Counted from the stretch's first letter, positions 20,964-33,477 are shown. The stretch is DNA of 64,000 nt from an uncultured Microbacterium sp. (GCF_947632095.1 NZ_CANROA010000001.1:178847-242846), one strand, 5' to 3'. Notes: a model not told the origin generated them from the letters alone. Numbers and translations are program-made.

Positions 20964-22802
20964 GTGACTGCTGATCAAGACCAGACGCCCGACGCCCCGT
21001 CCACACTCGGATTCGAGGAGCTCGGCATCACCGGCCCCGTGTTGAAGGCCATCCGCGACCTCGGCTACGAGACGCCTTCGGCGATCCAGGCCGCGACGAT
21101 CCCCACCCTCCTCGGCGGCCGCGACGTCGTCGGCATGGCTCAGACCGGAACCGGCAAGACGGCCGCGTTCGCTCTGCCCGTGCTCGAACGCCTCGACGTC
21201 TCCCAGAAGACCCCCCAGGCGCTCGTGCTCGCCCCGACCCGTGAGCTCGCACTCCAGGTGTGCGAGGCCTTCGAGTCGTACTCCACGAAGATGAAGGGCG
21301 TCCACGTCCTCCCCGTGTACGGCGGTCAGGGCTACGGCGTCCAGCTGTCCGCGCTCCGTCGCGGCGTCCACGTCGTCGTCGGCACCCCCGGTCGCATCAT
21401 GGACCACCTCGCCAAGGGCACACTCGACCTTTCCGAGCTGAAGTACCTCGTGCTCGACGAGGCCGATGAGATGCTGAAGATGGGCTTCGCGGAGGACGTC
21501 GAGGAGATCCTCTCCCAGACGCCCGAGGAGAAGCAGGTCGCTCTCTTCTCCGCGACCATGCCTCCGAGCATCCGCCGCCTCGCCCAGCAGTACCTGCGCG
21601 ACGCGGAAGAGATCACGGTCAAGTCGAAGACCGCGACGAACACGAACATCACCCAGCGCTACCTGGTCGTCTCCTACCAGCAGAAGGTCGACGCCCTCAC
21701 CCGCATCCTCGAGGTCGAGAACTTCGACGGCATGATCATCTTCGTCCGCACGAAGAACGAGACCGAGACCCTCGCCGAGAAGCTGCGCGCCCGCGGGTAC
21801 TCCGCGGCAGCCATCAACGGCGACATCGCCCAGGTGCAGCGCGAGCGCAGCGTCAACCAGCTCAAGGACGGCAAGCTCGACATCCTCGTCGCCACGGACG
21901 TCGCTGCCCGCGGACTCGACGTCGAACGCATCAGTCATGTCGTCAACTTCGACATCCCGACCGACACCGAGTCCTATGTGCACCGCATCGGCCGCACCGG
22001 CCGCGCCGGCCGCACCGGTGACGCGATCAGCTTCATCACCCCGCGCGAGCGCTACCTGCTCAAGAGCATCGAGCGCGCAACCCGCCAGCAGCCCGCCCAG
22101 ATGCAGCTGCCGAGCATCGAGGACGTCAACACGACGCGCCTCGCACGCTTCGACGATGCGATCACCTCGGCACTGGCTGAAACCGGTCGCATCGAGAAGT
22201 TCCGCGACATCATCGCCCACTACGTGCGCAACCACGATGTTCCCGAGACCGACGTCGCGGCGGCCCTCGCCGTCGTCGCCCAGGGCGAATCACCGCTGCT
22301 GCTGGATGCCGACAACGATCGTCTCTCCGCCGCCGTCGAGCGCGACAACCGTCCCCCGCGCGAGCGCAACGACCGCGACCGTCCGGCCCGTGAGCCGCGC
22401 GAGCGTCGCGGTCGCGGCGACTACACTCCCTACCGCATCGAGGTGGGCCGCCGCCACCGTGTCGAGCCCCGACAGATCGTCGGTGCGCTCGCGAACGAGG
22501 GCGGTCTCGGCCGTGACGACTTCGGCGCGATCAACATCAAGCCGGACTTCTCGATCGTCGAGCTCCCCGTGACCATGGACCCCGCGGTCCTCGACAAGCT
22601 CAGCGACACCCGCATCTCGGGCCGTCTCATCGAGATCAAGCCCGACAACGGTCCGCGCGGCGGCGGTGCGCGTCGCGAAGGCGGCTACGAGCGTCGCGGA
22701 GGATACGAGCGTCGTGACGGCGGCGACCGCCGGGGCGGATACGACCGTGACCGCGGCAGCCGTGACGGCGGCTACGAGCGCAAGCCCCGCCACAAGAACT
22801 GA
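20964..22802 (+). CDS. DEAD/DEAH-box RNA helicase (DeaD/CsdA-like)
   Basis: AQTGTGKTAAF, LDEADEML, HRIGRTGRAGRTGDA; DbpA-like C-terminal domain and RG-rich tail. Confidence 0.93.
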   Translation: MTADQDQTPDAPSTLGFEELGITGPVLKAIRDLGYETPSAIQAATIPTLLGGRDVVGMAQTGTGKTAAFALPVLERLDVSQKTPQALVLAPTRELALQVCEAFESYSTKMKGVHVLPVYGGQGYGVQLSALRRGVHVVVGTPGRIMDHLAKGTLDLSELKYLVLDEADEMLKMGFAEDVEEILSQTPEEKQVALFSATMPPSIRRLAQQYLRDAEEITVKSKTATNTNITQRYLVVSYQQKVDALTRILEVENFDGMIIFVRTKNETETLAEKLRARGYSAAAINGDIAQVQRERSVNQLKDGKLDILVATDVAARGLDVERISHVVNFDIPTDTESYVHRIGRTGRAGRTGDAISFITPRERYLLKSIERATRQQPAQMQLPSIEDVNTTRLARFDDAITSALAETGRIEKFRDIIAHYVRNHDVPETDVAAALAVVAQGESPLLLDADNDRLSAAVERDNRPPRERNDRDRPAREPRERRGRGDYTPYRIEVGRRHRVEPRQIVGALANEGGLGRDDFGAINIKPDFSIVELPVTMDPAVLDKLSDTRISGRLIEIKPDNGPRGGGARREGGYERRGGYERRDGGDRRGGYDRDRGSRDGGYERKPRHKN

Positions 22803-22814
22803 GCTGTTCGCGCT

Positions 22815-22848
22815 GAAGCAGGACTTCCCGATCGGGAAGTCCTGCTTC
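22815..22848. terminator. Bidirectional terminator: perfect 34-bp palindrome between convergent helicase and ligA genes
   Basis: GAAGCAGGACTTCCCGATCGGGAAGTCCTGCTTC. Confidence 0.85.
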
Positions 22849-22853
22849 GTCGT

Positions 22854-25181
<2,328 letters not shown>

Positions 25182-25298
25182 CTACGAGCGGCCGCCGACA
25201 TTCTCGGCGCCGAAGACGCGCTGCCTTGCCGAAGTGGCTGATCTCCTCATAAGGTGCCGTGCAACGGCATCCGCCGAAACCATCTCAGAGGGGGAAAT

Positions 25299-26147
25299 AT
25301 GCAGAATCTCACGGTCCTGGGCACAGGCGTGCTCGGGTCGCAGATCATCTTTCAGTCCGCGTACTCCGGCAAGGACGTCGTCGCCTATGACATCAGCGAC
25401 GAGATCCTCCAGAAGCTGCCGGCACGCTGGGAACAGCTGAAGCCCTCGTACCTGCGCGATCTGCCCGATGCCACGCCCGAGAAGCTCGATGCCGCCGTGG
25501 CGCGCATCCGTGTCAGCAGCGATCTCACGGATGCCGTCAAGGATGCCGACCTCATCATCGAGGCGGTTCCGGAGCGTCTCGACATCAAGCAGGACACCTG
25601 GAAGAAGGTCAGCGCCGTCGCGCCCGCGAGGACGATCTTCGCAACGAACTCCTCCACTCTGCTGCCCAGTCGGATCGCTCCGTTCACCGACCGTCCCGAG
25701 AAGTTCCTCGCGATGCATTTCGCGAACGAGGTCTGGAAGTTCAACACCTGCGAGATCATGGAGCATCCCGGAACGGACGCCGCGGTGTTCGCTGCGGCGG
25801 TCGAGTTCGCCGAGCAGATCGGCATGGTCCCGATCCGAATTCACAAGGAGCAGCCCGGCTACGTGCTCAACTCGCTGCTCGTGCCCTTCCTCGCCGCCGC
25901 GGCGAAGCTGCACGTGAACGGCATCGCCGACATCGAGGACATCGACAAGGTCTGGCGCGTCTCCACCGGGGCTCCGTTGGGCCCCTTCCAGATCTACGAC
26001 GTCGTCGGCATGATGACGCCGTACATGCTCAACAAGGACAGCGCTGATCCCGACATGAAGGCATTCGCCGAGGAGCTGAAGACCGACTACATCGACAAGG
26101 GCTACCTGGGCACGTCCACGGGCCGCGGCTTCTACACCTACGGCTGA
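25299..26147 (+). CDS. 3-hydroxyacyl-CoA dehydrogenase family protein
   Basis: MQNLTVLGTGVLGSQIIFQSAYSGKDVVAYD NAD-binding; 3HCDH C-terminal region; RBS gaggggg. Confidence 0.88.
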   Translation: MQNLTVLGTGVLGSQIIFQSAYSGKDVVAYDISDEILQKLPARWEQLKPSYLRDLPDATPEKLDAAVARIRVSSDLTDAVKDADLIIEAVPERLDIKQDTWKKVSAVAPARTIFATNSSTLLPSRIAPFTDRPEKFLAMHFANEVWKFNTCEIMEHPGTDAAVFAAAVEFAEQIGMVPIRIHKEQPGYVLNSLLVPFLAAAAKLHVNGIADIEDIDKVWRVSTGAPLGPFQIYDVVGMMTPYMLNKDSADPDMKAFAEELKTDYIDKGYLGTSTGRGFYTYG

Positions 26148-26174
26148 CCAGTCGGATGCCGGTGCGCACGGCCG

Positions 26175-27272
26175 TCAGGCCGTAGCAGGAACCGCCGAGA
26201 CCGTCGTATCGATCGTGAACTGACCCAGAACACGAGTGCCGAGATAGAGCACCGCGGTCTGGCCAGGCGCGACGCCATCGAGCGGGACCGACGGGACCAC
26301 CCGCACACCGGCATCCGAGACCGAGGCCTGTGCGAGCACGGGCTCGGAATGTGCGCGGATCTGCACATGGCACTCGAAATCCGGTGCGAGGGGCGCGGCA
26401 CCCGCCCACGAGTACCGCTCTCCGGAGATCTCTGCGATTGCGAGAGCCTCCTTCGGGCCGACGACCACCGTGTTCGACACGGGCCGGACCTCGAGCACGA
26501 AGCGCGGTTTGCCGTCCGCGGCCGGGACCCCGAGCTTGAGACCGCGGCGCTGACCGACGGTGAACGCGTGCGCTCCCTCGTGACTGCCCACCACCGCGCC
26601 GGACTGATCGAGGATCTCGCCGTCCGCCGCACCGACCTTGTCAGCCAGCCAACCGCGGGTATCGCCATCGGGGATGAAGCAGATGTCGTGGCTGTCCGGC
26701 TTCTGAGCCACACTCAGACCTCGCTCGGCGGCCTCTGCACGAACGAGAGCCTTCGACGGGGTTGACCCGAGCGGGAAGTACGTGTGGGCGAGCTGCTCGG
26801 CTGTGAGCACACCGAGGACGTAGGACTGATCCTTCGCATCATCGGCCGCCCGGTGCAGTTCGAGTCCGGTCTCCGTCGAGACGAGGTTGGCGTAATGGCC
26901 GGTGCAGACCGCATCGAAGCCGAGTTCGAGCGCACGCTCGAGGAGGGCTGCGAACTTGATCTTCTCGTTGCAGCGCATGCACGGGTTGGGCGTACGGCCG
27001 GCCTGGTACTCGCTGATGAAGTCGTCGATGACGTCGTCGCGGAACCGTTCGGAGAAGTCCCACACGTAGAACGGGATGCCGAGCATGTCGGAGGCCCGCC
27101 GGGCGTCCATGGCATCCTCGATCGTGCAGCATCCGCGGCTCCCGCTGCGCAGGGTTCCACCGGCGCGGGAGAGCGCGAGGTGAACACCGGTGACGTCGTG
27201 GCCCGCCTCGACGGCGCGGGCCGCGGCGACCGCCGAGTCCACTCCACCGCTCATAGCTGCCAGAATTCGCAT
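26175..27272 (-). CDS. mnmA: tRNA-specific 2-thiouridylase MnmA
   Basis: [18 protein letters not shown]-loop, [27 protein letters not shown]. Confidence 0.95.
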   Translation of the reverse strand: MRILAAMSGGVDSAVAAARAVEAGHDVTGVHLALSRAGGTLRSGSRGCCTIEDAMDARRASDMLGIPFYVWDFSERFRDDVIDDFISEYQAGRTPNPCMRCNEKIKFAALLERALELGFDAVCTGHYANLVSTETGLELHRAADDAKDQSYVLGVLTAEQLAHTYFPLGSTPSKALVRAEAAERGLSVAQKPDSHDICFIPDGDTRGWLADKVGAADGEILDQSGAVVGSHEGAHAFTVGQRRGLKLGVPAADGKPRFVLEVRPVSNTVVVGPKEALAIAEISGERYSWAGAAPLAPDFECHVQIRAHSEPVLAQASVSDAGVRVVPSVPLDGVAPGQTAVLYLGTRVLGQFTIDTTVSAVPATA

Positions 27273-27306
27273 GCCTCTATTCTACGAGCGCACCGGCGGC
27301 ACCGGC

Positions 27307-28476
27307 TCAACGCCCGTTCAGAGTTCCCGAGGCCCGCGCGTAGGCATCCACGATGACCGCGAGCACCGCATCCACGTCGGCATCACTGGAGGTGCGACCG
27401 AATGTGAACCGCAGGACGCTTCGCGCATCGTGCTCGCTGCGCCCCATCGCCATGACGACGTGCGACGGCTCGGCGACGCCGGCCTGGCAGGCCGACCCCG
27501 TGGATGCTGCGACACCGGCGACATCGAGGAGGAAGAGAAGGCTCTCCCCCACAGCGCCGGGAAAGAGGATATGCGCGTTGTTCGGCAGACGATCGATGGG
27601 ATCGCCGAGCAGCTCCGCCGCGGGAACCGATGCGAGGATCCCGGCGATCAACAGATCCCGCAGTGCGCCCAACCGCTGATTCTCCGTCACTCGCTCGGTT
27701 TCGGCGCACTCGAGCGCCGCGGCGAACGCCGCTGCCCCGGCGATGTCCTGGGTGCCGGCACGCAGACCCCTCTGCTGGGATCCGCCGTGCAGCAAGGGCG
27801 CCATCCGCGCCGTCCGCGCGACGATCAATGCCCCGATTCCGACGGGTGCGCCGACCTTGTGCCCGGCCAGACTCATGGCCACGAGGCCGCCTGCTGCGGG
27901 CGCATCCCCGCGCAGGTCTCGGAAGGACAGCGGCACATGCCCCAGTCCCGCAACGGCATCGAGGTGCATGGGCACCGCGGTCCGGCCCGCCGCCCGGGCG
28001 AGCGCGGCTGCGTCGTTCACCGTGCCGACCTCGTTGTTGGCGACCAGCGCCGTCGCCAGAGCGGCTCCCGGAAGCGCTGCGGCGAATGCGTCCGCGTCGA
28101 TGCGTCCGACGCTGTCGAGCCGCACCGGCACGCACTGCGCACCGTCGGCGACGAGCGCTCCGACGGTGTCCATGGTCGCGTGGTGCTCACCATCCGGGAG
28201 AACGATCGACCGGGACTTCTCCGCGCGAACGCGCCAGAGTCCTCGCAGCGCCGTGTTGATGGACTCCGTACCGCCGGATGTCAGCACGACCTCGATCGGC
28301 TCGCAGTCGAGCACTGCCGCGATGCGCTCGCGGGATTCCTCGAGCAGGCGACGCGCACGCTGACCTGCTCCATGAGTGGAGGCGGCGTTCCCCGGTTCCG
28401 TCGAGGCAGCGAGCCAGGCTTGACGCGACTCCGGGCGCAGCGGTGTCGTCGCCGCGTGATCGAGATAGAAGACCAT
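27307..28476 (-). CDS. Cysteine desulfurase (IscS/NifS-like)
   Basis: YLDHAATTPLRPE, PLP Lys in SLAGHKVGAPVG, active Cys in STGSACQAGVAEPSHV. Confidence 0.93.
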   Translation of the reverse strand: MVFYLDHAATTPLRPESRQAWLAASTEPGNAASTHGAGQRARRLLEESRERIAAVLDCEPIEVVLTSGGTESINTALRGLWRVRAEKSRSIVLPDGEHHATMDTVGALVADGAQCVPVRLDSVGRIDADAFAAALPGAALATALVANNEVGTVNDAAALARAAGRTAVPMHLDAVAGLGHVPLSFRDLRGDAPAAGGLVAMSLAGHKVGAPVGIGALIVARTARMAPLLHGGSQQRGLRAGTQDIAGAAAFAAALECAETERVTENQRLGALRDLLIAGILASVPAAELLGDPIDRLPNNAHILFPGAVGESLLFLLDVAGVAASTGSACQAGVAEPSHVVMAMGRSEHDARSVLRFTFGRTSSDADVDAVLAVIVDAYARASGTLNGR

Positions 28477-28579
28477 GTCTCAACTCTCCCCCATCACGCA
28501 CTCGTCGCGCACGTCGTTGCCGGTCGGGAGCGTTGAGGATCTCCTGCCATCGCCCCTTTCCGACAGCTAAAATCGAAGG

Positions 28580-30664
28580 GTGTCGATACGTGGGGACGAT
28601 CTCTCGACGCGGATGATCTCGATCGGCGGGCATCCGCAGCCGCACTCCGTGCTCGGACCGCACCCGGCGGCGTCCGGAACCGGTTCCCGGCGCACGGAGA
28701 TCCGCGTTCTCCGCCCTCATGCCGATGCGGTCTCGCTCGTCTTCAGCGACGGCACGACCCTCCCGCTCTCCCCTGCCGAAGACGGCCTGTGGATCGGTCA
28801 GCACGACGGCGATCCCTCCTTCTACCGTGTGCGAACGCTCCGCGACGGAAGAGCTTCGACCATCGGCGATCCCTACCGGCACGCGCCTACCCTGAGCGAA
28901 GAGGATCGGCGCCGCATCCGGAACGGGGACCGCGATCGGCTCTGGGAGGCGCTCGGCGCCAACGCGCGCCCGATCGGCACCGAGATCGGTGTCGCCTTCG
29001 CCATCTGGGCGCCCCGTGCGGAAGCCGTTCGCATCGTCGGCCCGCTCGCCGAAACCGCCGGTGCCCCGCTCGGGATGCGCCGCCTCGACCCGCAGGGAAT
29101 CTGGGAGCTGTTCGTCCCTGACGCTTCCCCGGGAACTGCCTACGCCTACGAGATCCTCACGGATGCCGGCACCTGGGTCCGTGCATCCGACCCCTTCGGC
29201 CGCCGCGCAGACGCCGCCGCCCTCACCGGATCCGTCGTCGACTTCTCGACGCACATCTGGCGCGATGGTGCCTGGATGACGAGACGCGCGGCGACTCGAG
29301 CCGTCGCCCAGCCGATGTCGGTGTACCAGCTCCACCTCGGTTCCTGGCGCGACGGCCTCGGATACGCCACGATCGCGGAACCACTGATCGAGCATGTGCT
29401 CGGCAGCGGTTTCACCCATGTCGAATTCCTTCCGTTCACCGTGCCCGCAGCGGCCGGACGTATCCGCGCGACATCGGCATACGCCCCCGATCCGCGATAC
29501 GGCACGTCCGATGAGCTCCGATCCCTCATCGACCGCCTGCACCGCGCGGGAATCGGCGTCCTCTTGGAATGGGAGCCCACCGGCATCCACCCTCTGTCGT
29601 ACGAGACCGCCATCGATTTCGACGATGCCGCGGTGCGGGCCGCCGTGACAGCGAATGCGCTCTACTGGTTCGATTCCTTCCACATCGATGGACTGCGCCT
29701 GCGCTCGATCACCGGTCTCCTCTATCTCGATCACGCCCGCGGGCCGGGCGAGTGGACGCCCAACATCCATGGCGGCCGTGAGAACCTCGCCGGCATCCGA
29801 TTCCTCCAAGACCTCAATCGCGCGGTCCACCGGAGCCATCCCGGCGCCGTGACCATCGCTGTGGAGAGCGGCCGCTTCCCCGGTGTCACCGCTGCACCCG
29901 AGCACGCCGGACTGGGTTTCACGCTCAAATGGAACGACGGCTGGGCCGAAGAGTCCCTCCGTTACATGAGGCGCACGCCCGTGGAGCGCGCCCATCACGA
30001 GGGCGAAATGACCTTCTCCTTCGTCTATGCCTTCGGAGAGAACTATCTGCTGCCGCTCGGGCACGACGAAACATCCCATCGCACGGCGAACCTGCTGACC
30101 GGACTCTCTGGGCCGGATGCTGCGAGATTCGCGGATCTGCGCGCGTTCCTCGGGCACATGTGGGGCCACCCGGGCAAGAAGCTGCTCTTCATGGGCCAGG
30201 AGTTCGGCCAGCTCGCGGAATGGACCACCGGCACCGGCTTGGAATGGGACCTGCTCGAACAGCCCCCTCACGCCGCGCTGCTGCGGTTGATCGGTCGGAT
30301 GAACGAAACCTACCGGAGCACGGCTCCGCTGTGGGAGTACGACCGCGATCGCGCACGGTTCGATCGACGCGGTGCGCCCACCTGGGATCCCGATGTCATC
30401 GCCTTCGAACGCCGTGATGCGCACGGCGGTCGTGTCCTCGTCATCAGCAACTTCGACGAGACCGAGAAGAGCCGGCTCGCACTGGACCTGCCGGTCGAAG
30501 GGATATGGGACGAGATCCTGAACACCGATGACGTCGAATACGGCGGCACCGGCAGCGGGAACGACGGATGGATCGTCAGCCGACGATCAGCTCCTGGCGA
30601 CGCGCCGCAAGCACGCATCACCCTCCCCGCACGCAGCACGCTGTGGCTGCGCTACAGGAAGTGA
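28580..30664 (+). CDS. glgB: 1,4-alpha-glucan branching enzyme (GlgB, GH13) family protein; catalytic residues appear lost
   Basis: N-terminal PHSVLGPH, ARGPGEWTPNIHGGRENLAGIRFLQDLN, GKKLLFMGQEFGQLAEW, ILNTDDVEYGGTGSGN are GlgB-like; RVDAV replaced by RLRSI and AEES by AVES. Confidence 0.88.
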   Translation: MSIRGDDLSTRMISIGGHPQPHSVLGPHPAASGTGSRRTEIRVLRPHADAVSLVFSDGTTLPLSPAEDGLWIGQHDGDPSFYRVRTLRDGRASTIGDPYRHAPTLSEEDRRRIRNGDRDRLWEALGANARPIGTEIGVAFAIWAPRAEAVRIVGPLAETAGAPLGMRRLDPQGIWELFVPDASPGTAYAYEILTDAGTWVRASDPFGRRADAAALTGSVVDFSTHIWRDGAWMTRRAATRAVAQPMSVYQLHLGSWRDGLGYATIAEPLIEHVLGSGFTHVEFLPFTVPAAAGRIRATSAYAPDPRYGTSDELRSLIDRLHRAGIGVLLEWEPTGIHPLSYETAIDFDDAAVRAAVTANALYWFDSFHIDGLRLRSITGLLYLDHARGPGEWTPNIHGGRENLAGIRFLQDLNRAVHRSHPGAVTIAVESGRFPGVTAAPEHAGLGFTLKWNDGWAEESLRYMRRTPVERAHHEGEMTFSFVYAFGENYLLPLGHDETSHRTANLLTGLSGPDAARFADLRAFLGHMWGHPGKKLLFMGQEFGQLAEWTTGTGLEWDLLEQPPHAALLRLIGRMNETYRSTAPLWEYDRDRARFDRRGAPTWDPDVIAFERRDAHGGRVLVISNFDETEKSRLALDLPVEGIWDEILNTDDVEYGGTGSGNDGWIVSRRSAPGDAPQARITLPARSTLWLRYRK

Positions 30665-30679
30665 TGCACCGGACGCTGA

Positions 30680-31624
30680 TCAGAACAACAGCGACGACAG
30701 GCGATTGCGCGCTGCCACCACCCGCGGATCGTTCGGGCCGATCAGCCCGAAAAGCTCCACGAGGCGCTCACGCACCGGCGTCCGCTCATCGGCGGGAAGA
30801 AGGCCAAAGAGGTCGAGAAGCCGCCCGAACGCGTCATCGACGTGTCCGCCGGAGATGTCGAGATCGGCGACCAAGAACTGCGCCTGGACATCGGACGGCG
30901 CCGCAGCCGCAGCGCCTCGTGCCTGCTGCAGATCGACTCCCTGCACACGGTCCAGCAGGCGCACCTGTCCGAGACCGGCGCGGGCCTCGTCGTCACGAGG
31001 GTTCTCCGCGAGGGCCTTCTCATAGGCCTGGATCGCCGTTGCGAAGTCACCGGTCTCGATCGCTGCGAACGCCTCGGCATGCAACGGAGGAAGCGGGGCC
31101 GGCTCCGACGCTCCGTCCTCGCCGGCGGTCTCGGTCGGTTCCTTCGCCCCCACCGTTCCGGTCACGCCATTCTGCGCCGCGACCTGCAAGAGCTGTTCGA
31201 CGACCTGACGGACCTGCTCCTCCGGCACAGCCCCCGTGAACATCGGCACCGGCTGACCCGCGACGAGCGCCACGACCATGGGGATCGACTGAGCGCGGAA
31301 GCTCTGCGCGAGCTGGGGGTTGGCATCGACGTCGACCTTGGCGAGCACCAGGCGTCCTGCGTGCTCGTTGACGACCTTCTCCAGCACGGGACCGAGCTGC
31401 TTGCACGGGCCGCACCATTCCGCCCAGAGGTCCACGACGATCGGGACCGTGCGCGACAGCTCGAGGATCTGACCGAACGTCGCATCGGTGACATCGACGA
31501 TGTACCCGCCGGGCTGGGCCGTCCCGGCATCCTGACCATCGGGGGCGGCTCCCGCCGCCGGACGGTTGCGCAGACTCGACAGGTCGACGGCGCCGCGAAG
31601 CGCGGCGGCAGAGATTTCAGTCAC
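30680..31624 (-). CDS. Thioredoxin-domain/TPR protein (CnoX-like co-chaperone)
   Basis: VDLWAEWCGPCKQLGPVLEKV followed by TPR region (ALAENPRDDEARAGLGQVRLL). Confidence 0.88.
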   Translation of the reverse strand: MTEISAAALRGAVDLSSLRNRPAAGAAPDGQDAGTAQPGGYIVDVTDATFGQILELSRTVPIVVDLWAEWCGPCKQLGPVLEKVVNEHAGRLVLAKVDVDANPQLAQSFRAQSIPMVVALVAGQPVPMFTGAVPEEQVRQVVEQLLQVAAQNGVTGTVGAKEPTETAGEDGASEPAPLPPLHAEAFAAIETGDFATAIQAYEKALAENPRDDEARAGLGQVRLLDRVQGVDLQQARGAAAAAPSDVQAQFLVADLDISGGHVDDAFGRLLDLFGLLPADERTPVRERLVELFGLIGPNDPRVVAARNRLSSLLF

Positions 31625-33477
31625 TTGATCACTTCCACGTTGAGGAGGTCCTGGTGCACGGCGAGAAGCTTGATCTGCTCGGTCGATCCCTGGGCCGGGA
31701 CCGCGAAGAACATCTGCAGGCCGTACGTGGTCGTCACGCCCTTCGCAGACTCCTCCACGCCCGTGAGGGCCTTGGCCTCGGGGTTCTCCCCGAACTTGAT
31801 CACTGCGTCGCCCGAGGTGGGCGTGATCTTCTCGCTGTCGACGAAGGAGACTGCGACGATCGCGCCGCTCTCCAGCGTCGCCAAGGCGACCGGGTCCTGC
31901 GCACTCGGCGCGATGTCGAAAGCGAGCGAAGTGGTGTCCGCGGCGTCCTTATCGGCCAAAGCCTGCTTGACGGCCGCACGGCTCTGAATGAGCGAGTCGA
32001 CAAGCGCGATGCTCACCGGGTCGAAAAGATCGTAGTACTCGCTCTTCTCCCCCGCATCGACGACGTCGGAGAAGGCCGCAGCGAGATCCGCCGGTGCCAG
32101 CTGCAGGAATGCTGCCGCGTTCTCGGTGATCAGACTGGTGCCGATCCAGGCCGGCGCGACCTGCGGAACCTCGGCCGAGGCCTGCATCTCGGCGATGTTG
32201 GTGACCTTGTAGTTGGCCCACGGATCGGCCTGCGTCATGGTCAGGATGACGGGAGGCACCGTGTCGTCGCTCTTGCTCTTGCTCAGCACGAGAACGGTGC
32301 GCGGCCAGGACTCGGTCGCCTGGGGCAGAAGCACCTCGATGACATCCGTGGGGATGACCGCCGGCAGGGCACGATCGGACAGGGAACCCCGCAGGGTGTA
32401 GTCGGTGGTTCGAGCTGCAAGAGCCGCGCCCGCGAGACGAGTCTTCGCGAGTTCGAGGTCGCGCGCCGCGTCCGCCTCTTCCAGCGTGGTCGAGACGTTT
32501 TGAAGGATCCTCGAGGCCTGGGCGTCGGTGACCGCCGGGGGCCGCTGGTTCTCCGGGGCGATGACGGTCTGCGTCGGCGAGGGGCTCGGGGATGACGAGG
32601 TGAAATCGGGCCACGAGTCGCTGGAGCAGCCGGCGATCATCACCGCGGCGAGACCCAGCACGGGGACGGAGAGCACGCGCCTGCGGCGCTGAGCCGTCCA
32701 TTGCCCGCGTCCGGGCTGCCCGTCCGCCGGGCGCTCGAGGGCGTCGCGGCCGGGCAGAGGATCGATCGTGAGGTCGATGGGCTCCGTCGCGGGCAGCGGT
32801 CCCGGGCCCTTTCGGCGAGGCCCGCGGCCGCGACGCTGATGGCGGATCCCGAGGACGTACATCACGAGACCGGCGAGCATCACAGCGCATCCCACGGCAA
32901 CCAGCGGGCCCGCCCACGGAGTCGTCGTGTCAAGGGGCCAGGAGACGACGACGTCCTCCGGTGCCGGAGCGGTCCCGTCACGGGCGATGAGCAGACTCAT
33001 CCCCTCGGGGAGTTGCATGTCGGTGATGAGCTGGTCTGTTTCGTTGAAGGAATGCAGCCACAGATCGGAGCCGACAGGGCTACGACCGACGACGGCTTCT
33101 TCGGCCGGCTCAGCGGCGTCCGCCTCTTCGCCATCCTCAGCCGTATCGTCGAGCTCCGGTTCGATCCCGTTGACGACGACGAGACCATCCTCATCGATCG
33201 TCGCCGAGTTGTATGCGGCATCCGAGAGCCAGGCTTCGAGATCGGCCGTGCGCCCATAGGCGACGAAGAGCTCTCCCTCGCCACGGACGAACAGCGTCTG
33301 CTGGCCCGGCTGCTCACGAAGAACAGCGCCATCCACCAGCAGATAGGGCTGCGGCTCCTCGACGACCAGCGACAGCTCCTGCGTCTCGGGCCCCATGAAG
33401 ATGGTGCGCTGAGCGATGCCCGCTCCGATGAGAAGCGTGGCCAGGATGAAGGCCACGACGGCCCATACGAAACGCAC
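31621..33477 (-). CDS. Hypothetical membrane protein with internal lipobox-like segment
   Basis: N-terminal TM, second TM around LVAVGCAVMLAGLVMYVLG, then RRRRVLSVPVLGLAAVMIAGCSSD and a long C-terminal domain. Confidence 0.75.
   Translation of the reverse strand: MRFVWAVVAFILATLLIGAGIAQRTIFMGPETQELSLVVEEPQPYLLVDGAVLREQPGQQTLFVRGEGELFVAYGRTADLEAWLSDAAYNSATIDEDGLVVVNGIEPELDDTAEDGEEADAAEPAEEAVVGRSPVGSDLWLHSFNETDQLITDMQLPEGMSLLIARDGTAPAPEDVVVSWPLDTTTPWAGPLVAVGCAVMLAGLVMYVLGIRHQRRGRGPRRKGPGPLPATEPIDLTIDPLPGRDALERPADGQPGRGQWTAQRRRRVLSVPVLGLAAVMIAGCSSDSWPDFTSSSPSPSPTQTVIAPENQRPPAVTDAQASRILQNVSTTLEEADAARDLELAKTRLAGAALAARTTDYTLRGSLSDRALPAVIPTDVIEVLLPQATESWPRTVLVLSKSKSDDTVPPVILTMTQADPWANYKVTNIAEMQASAEVPQVAPAWIGTSLITENAAAFLQLAPADLAAAFSDVVDAGEKSEYYDLFDPVSIALVDSLIQSRAAVKQALADKDAADTTSLAFDIAPSAQDPVALATLESGAIVAVSFVDSEKITPTSGDAVIKFGENPEAKALTGVEESAKGVTTTYGLQMFFAVPAQGSTEQIKLLAVHQDLLNVEVIK

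Noticed and set aside
28187-30424. 745-aa ORF antisense to the GlgB-family gene
   Set aside because: High-GC mirror ORF; composition (R/G/E-rich, no recognisable domain) and the convincing sense protein indicate it is not coding.
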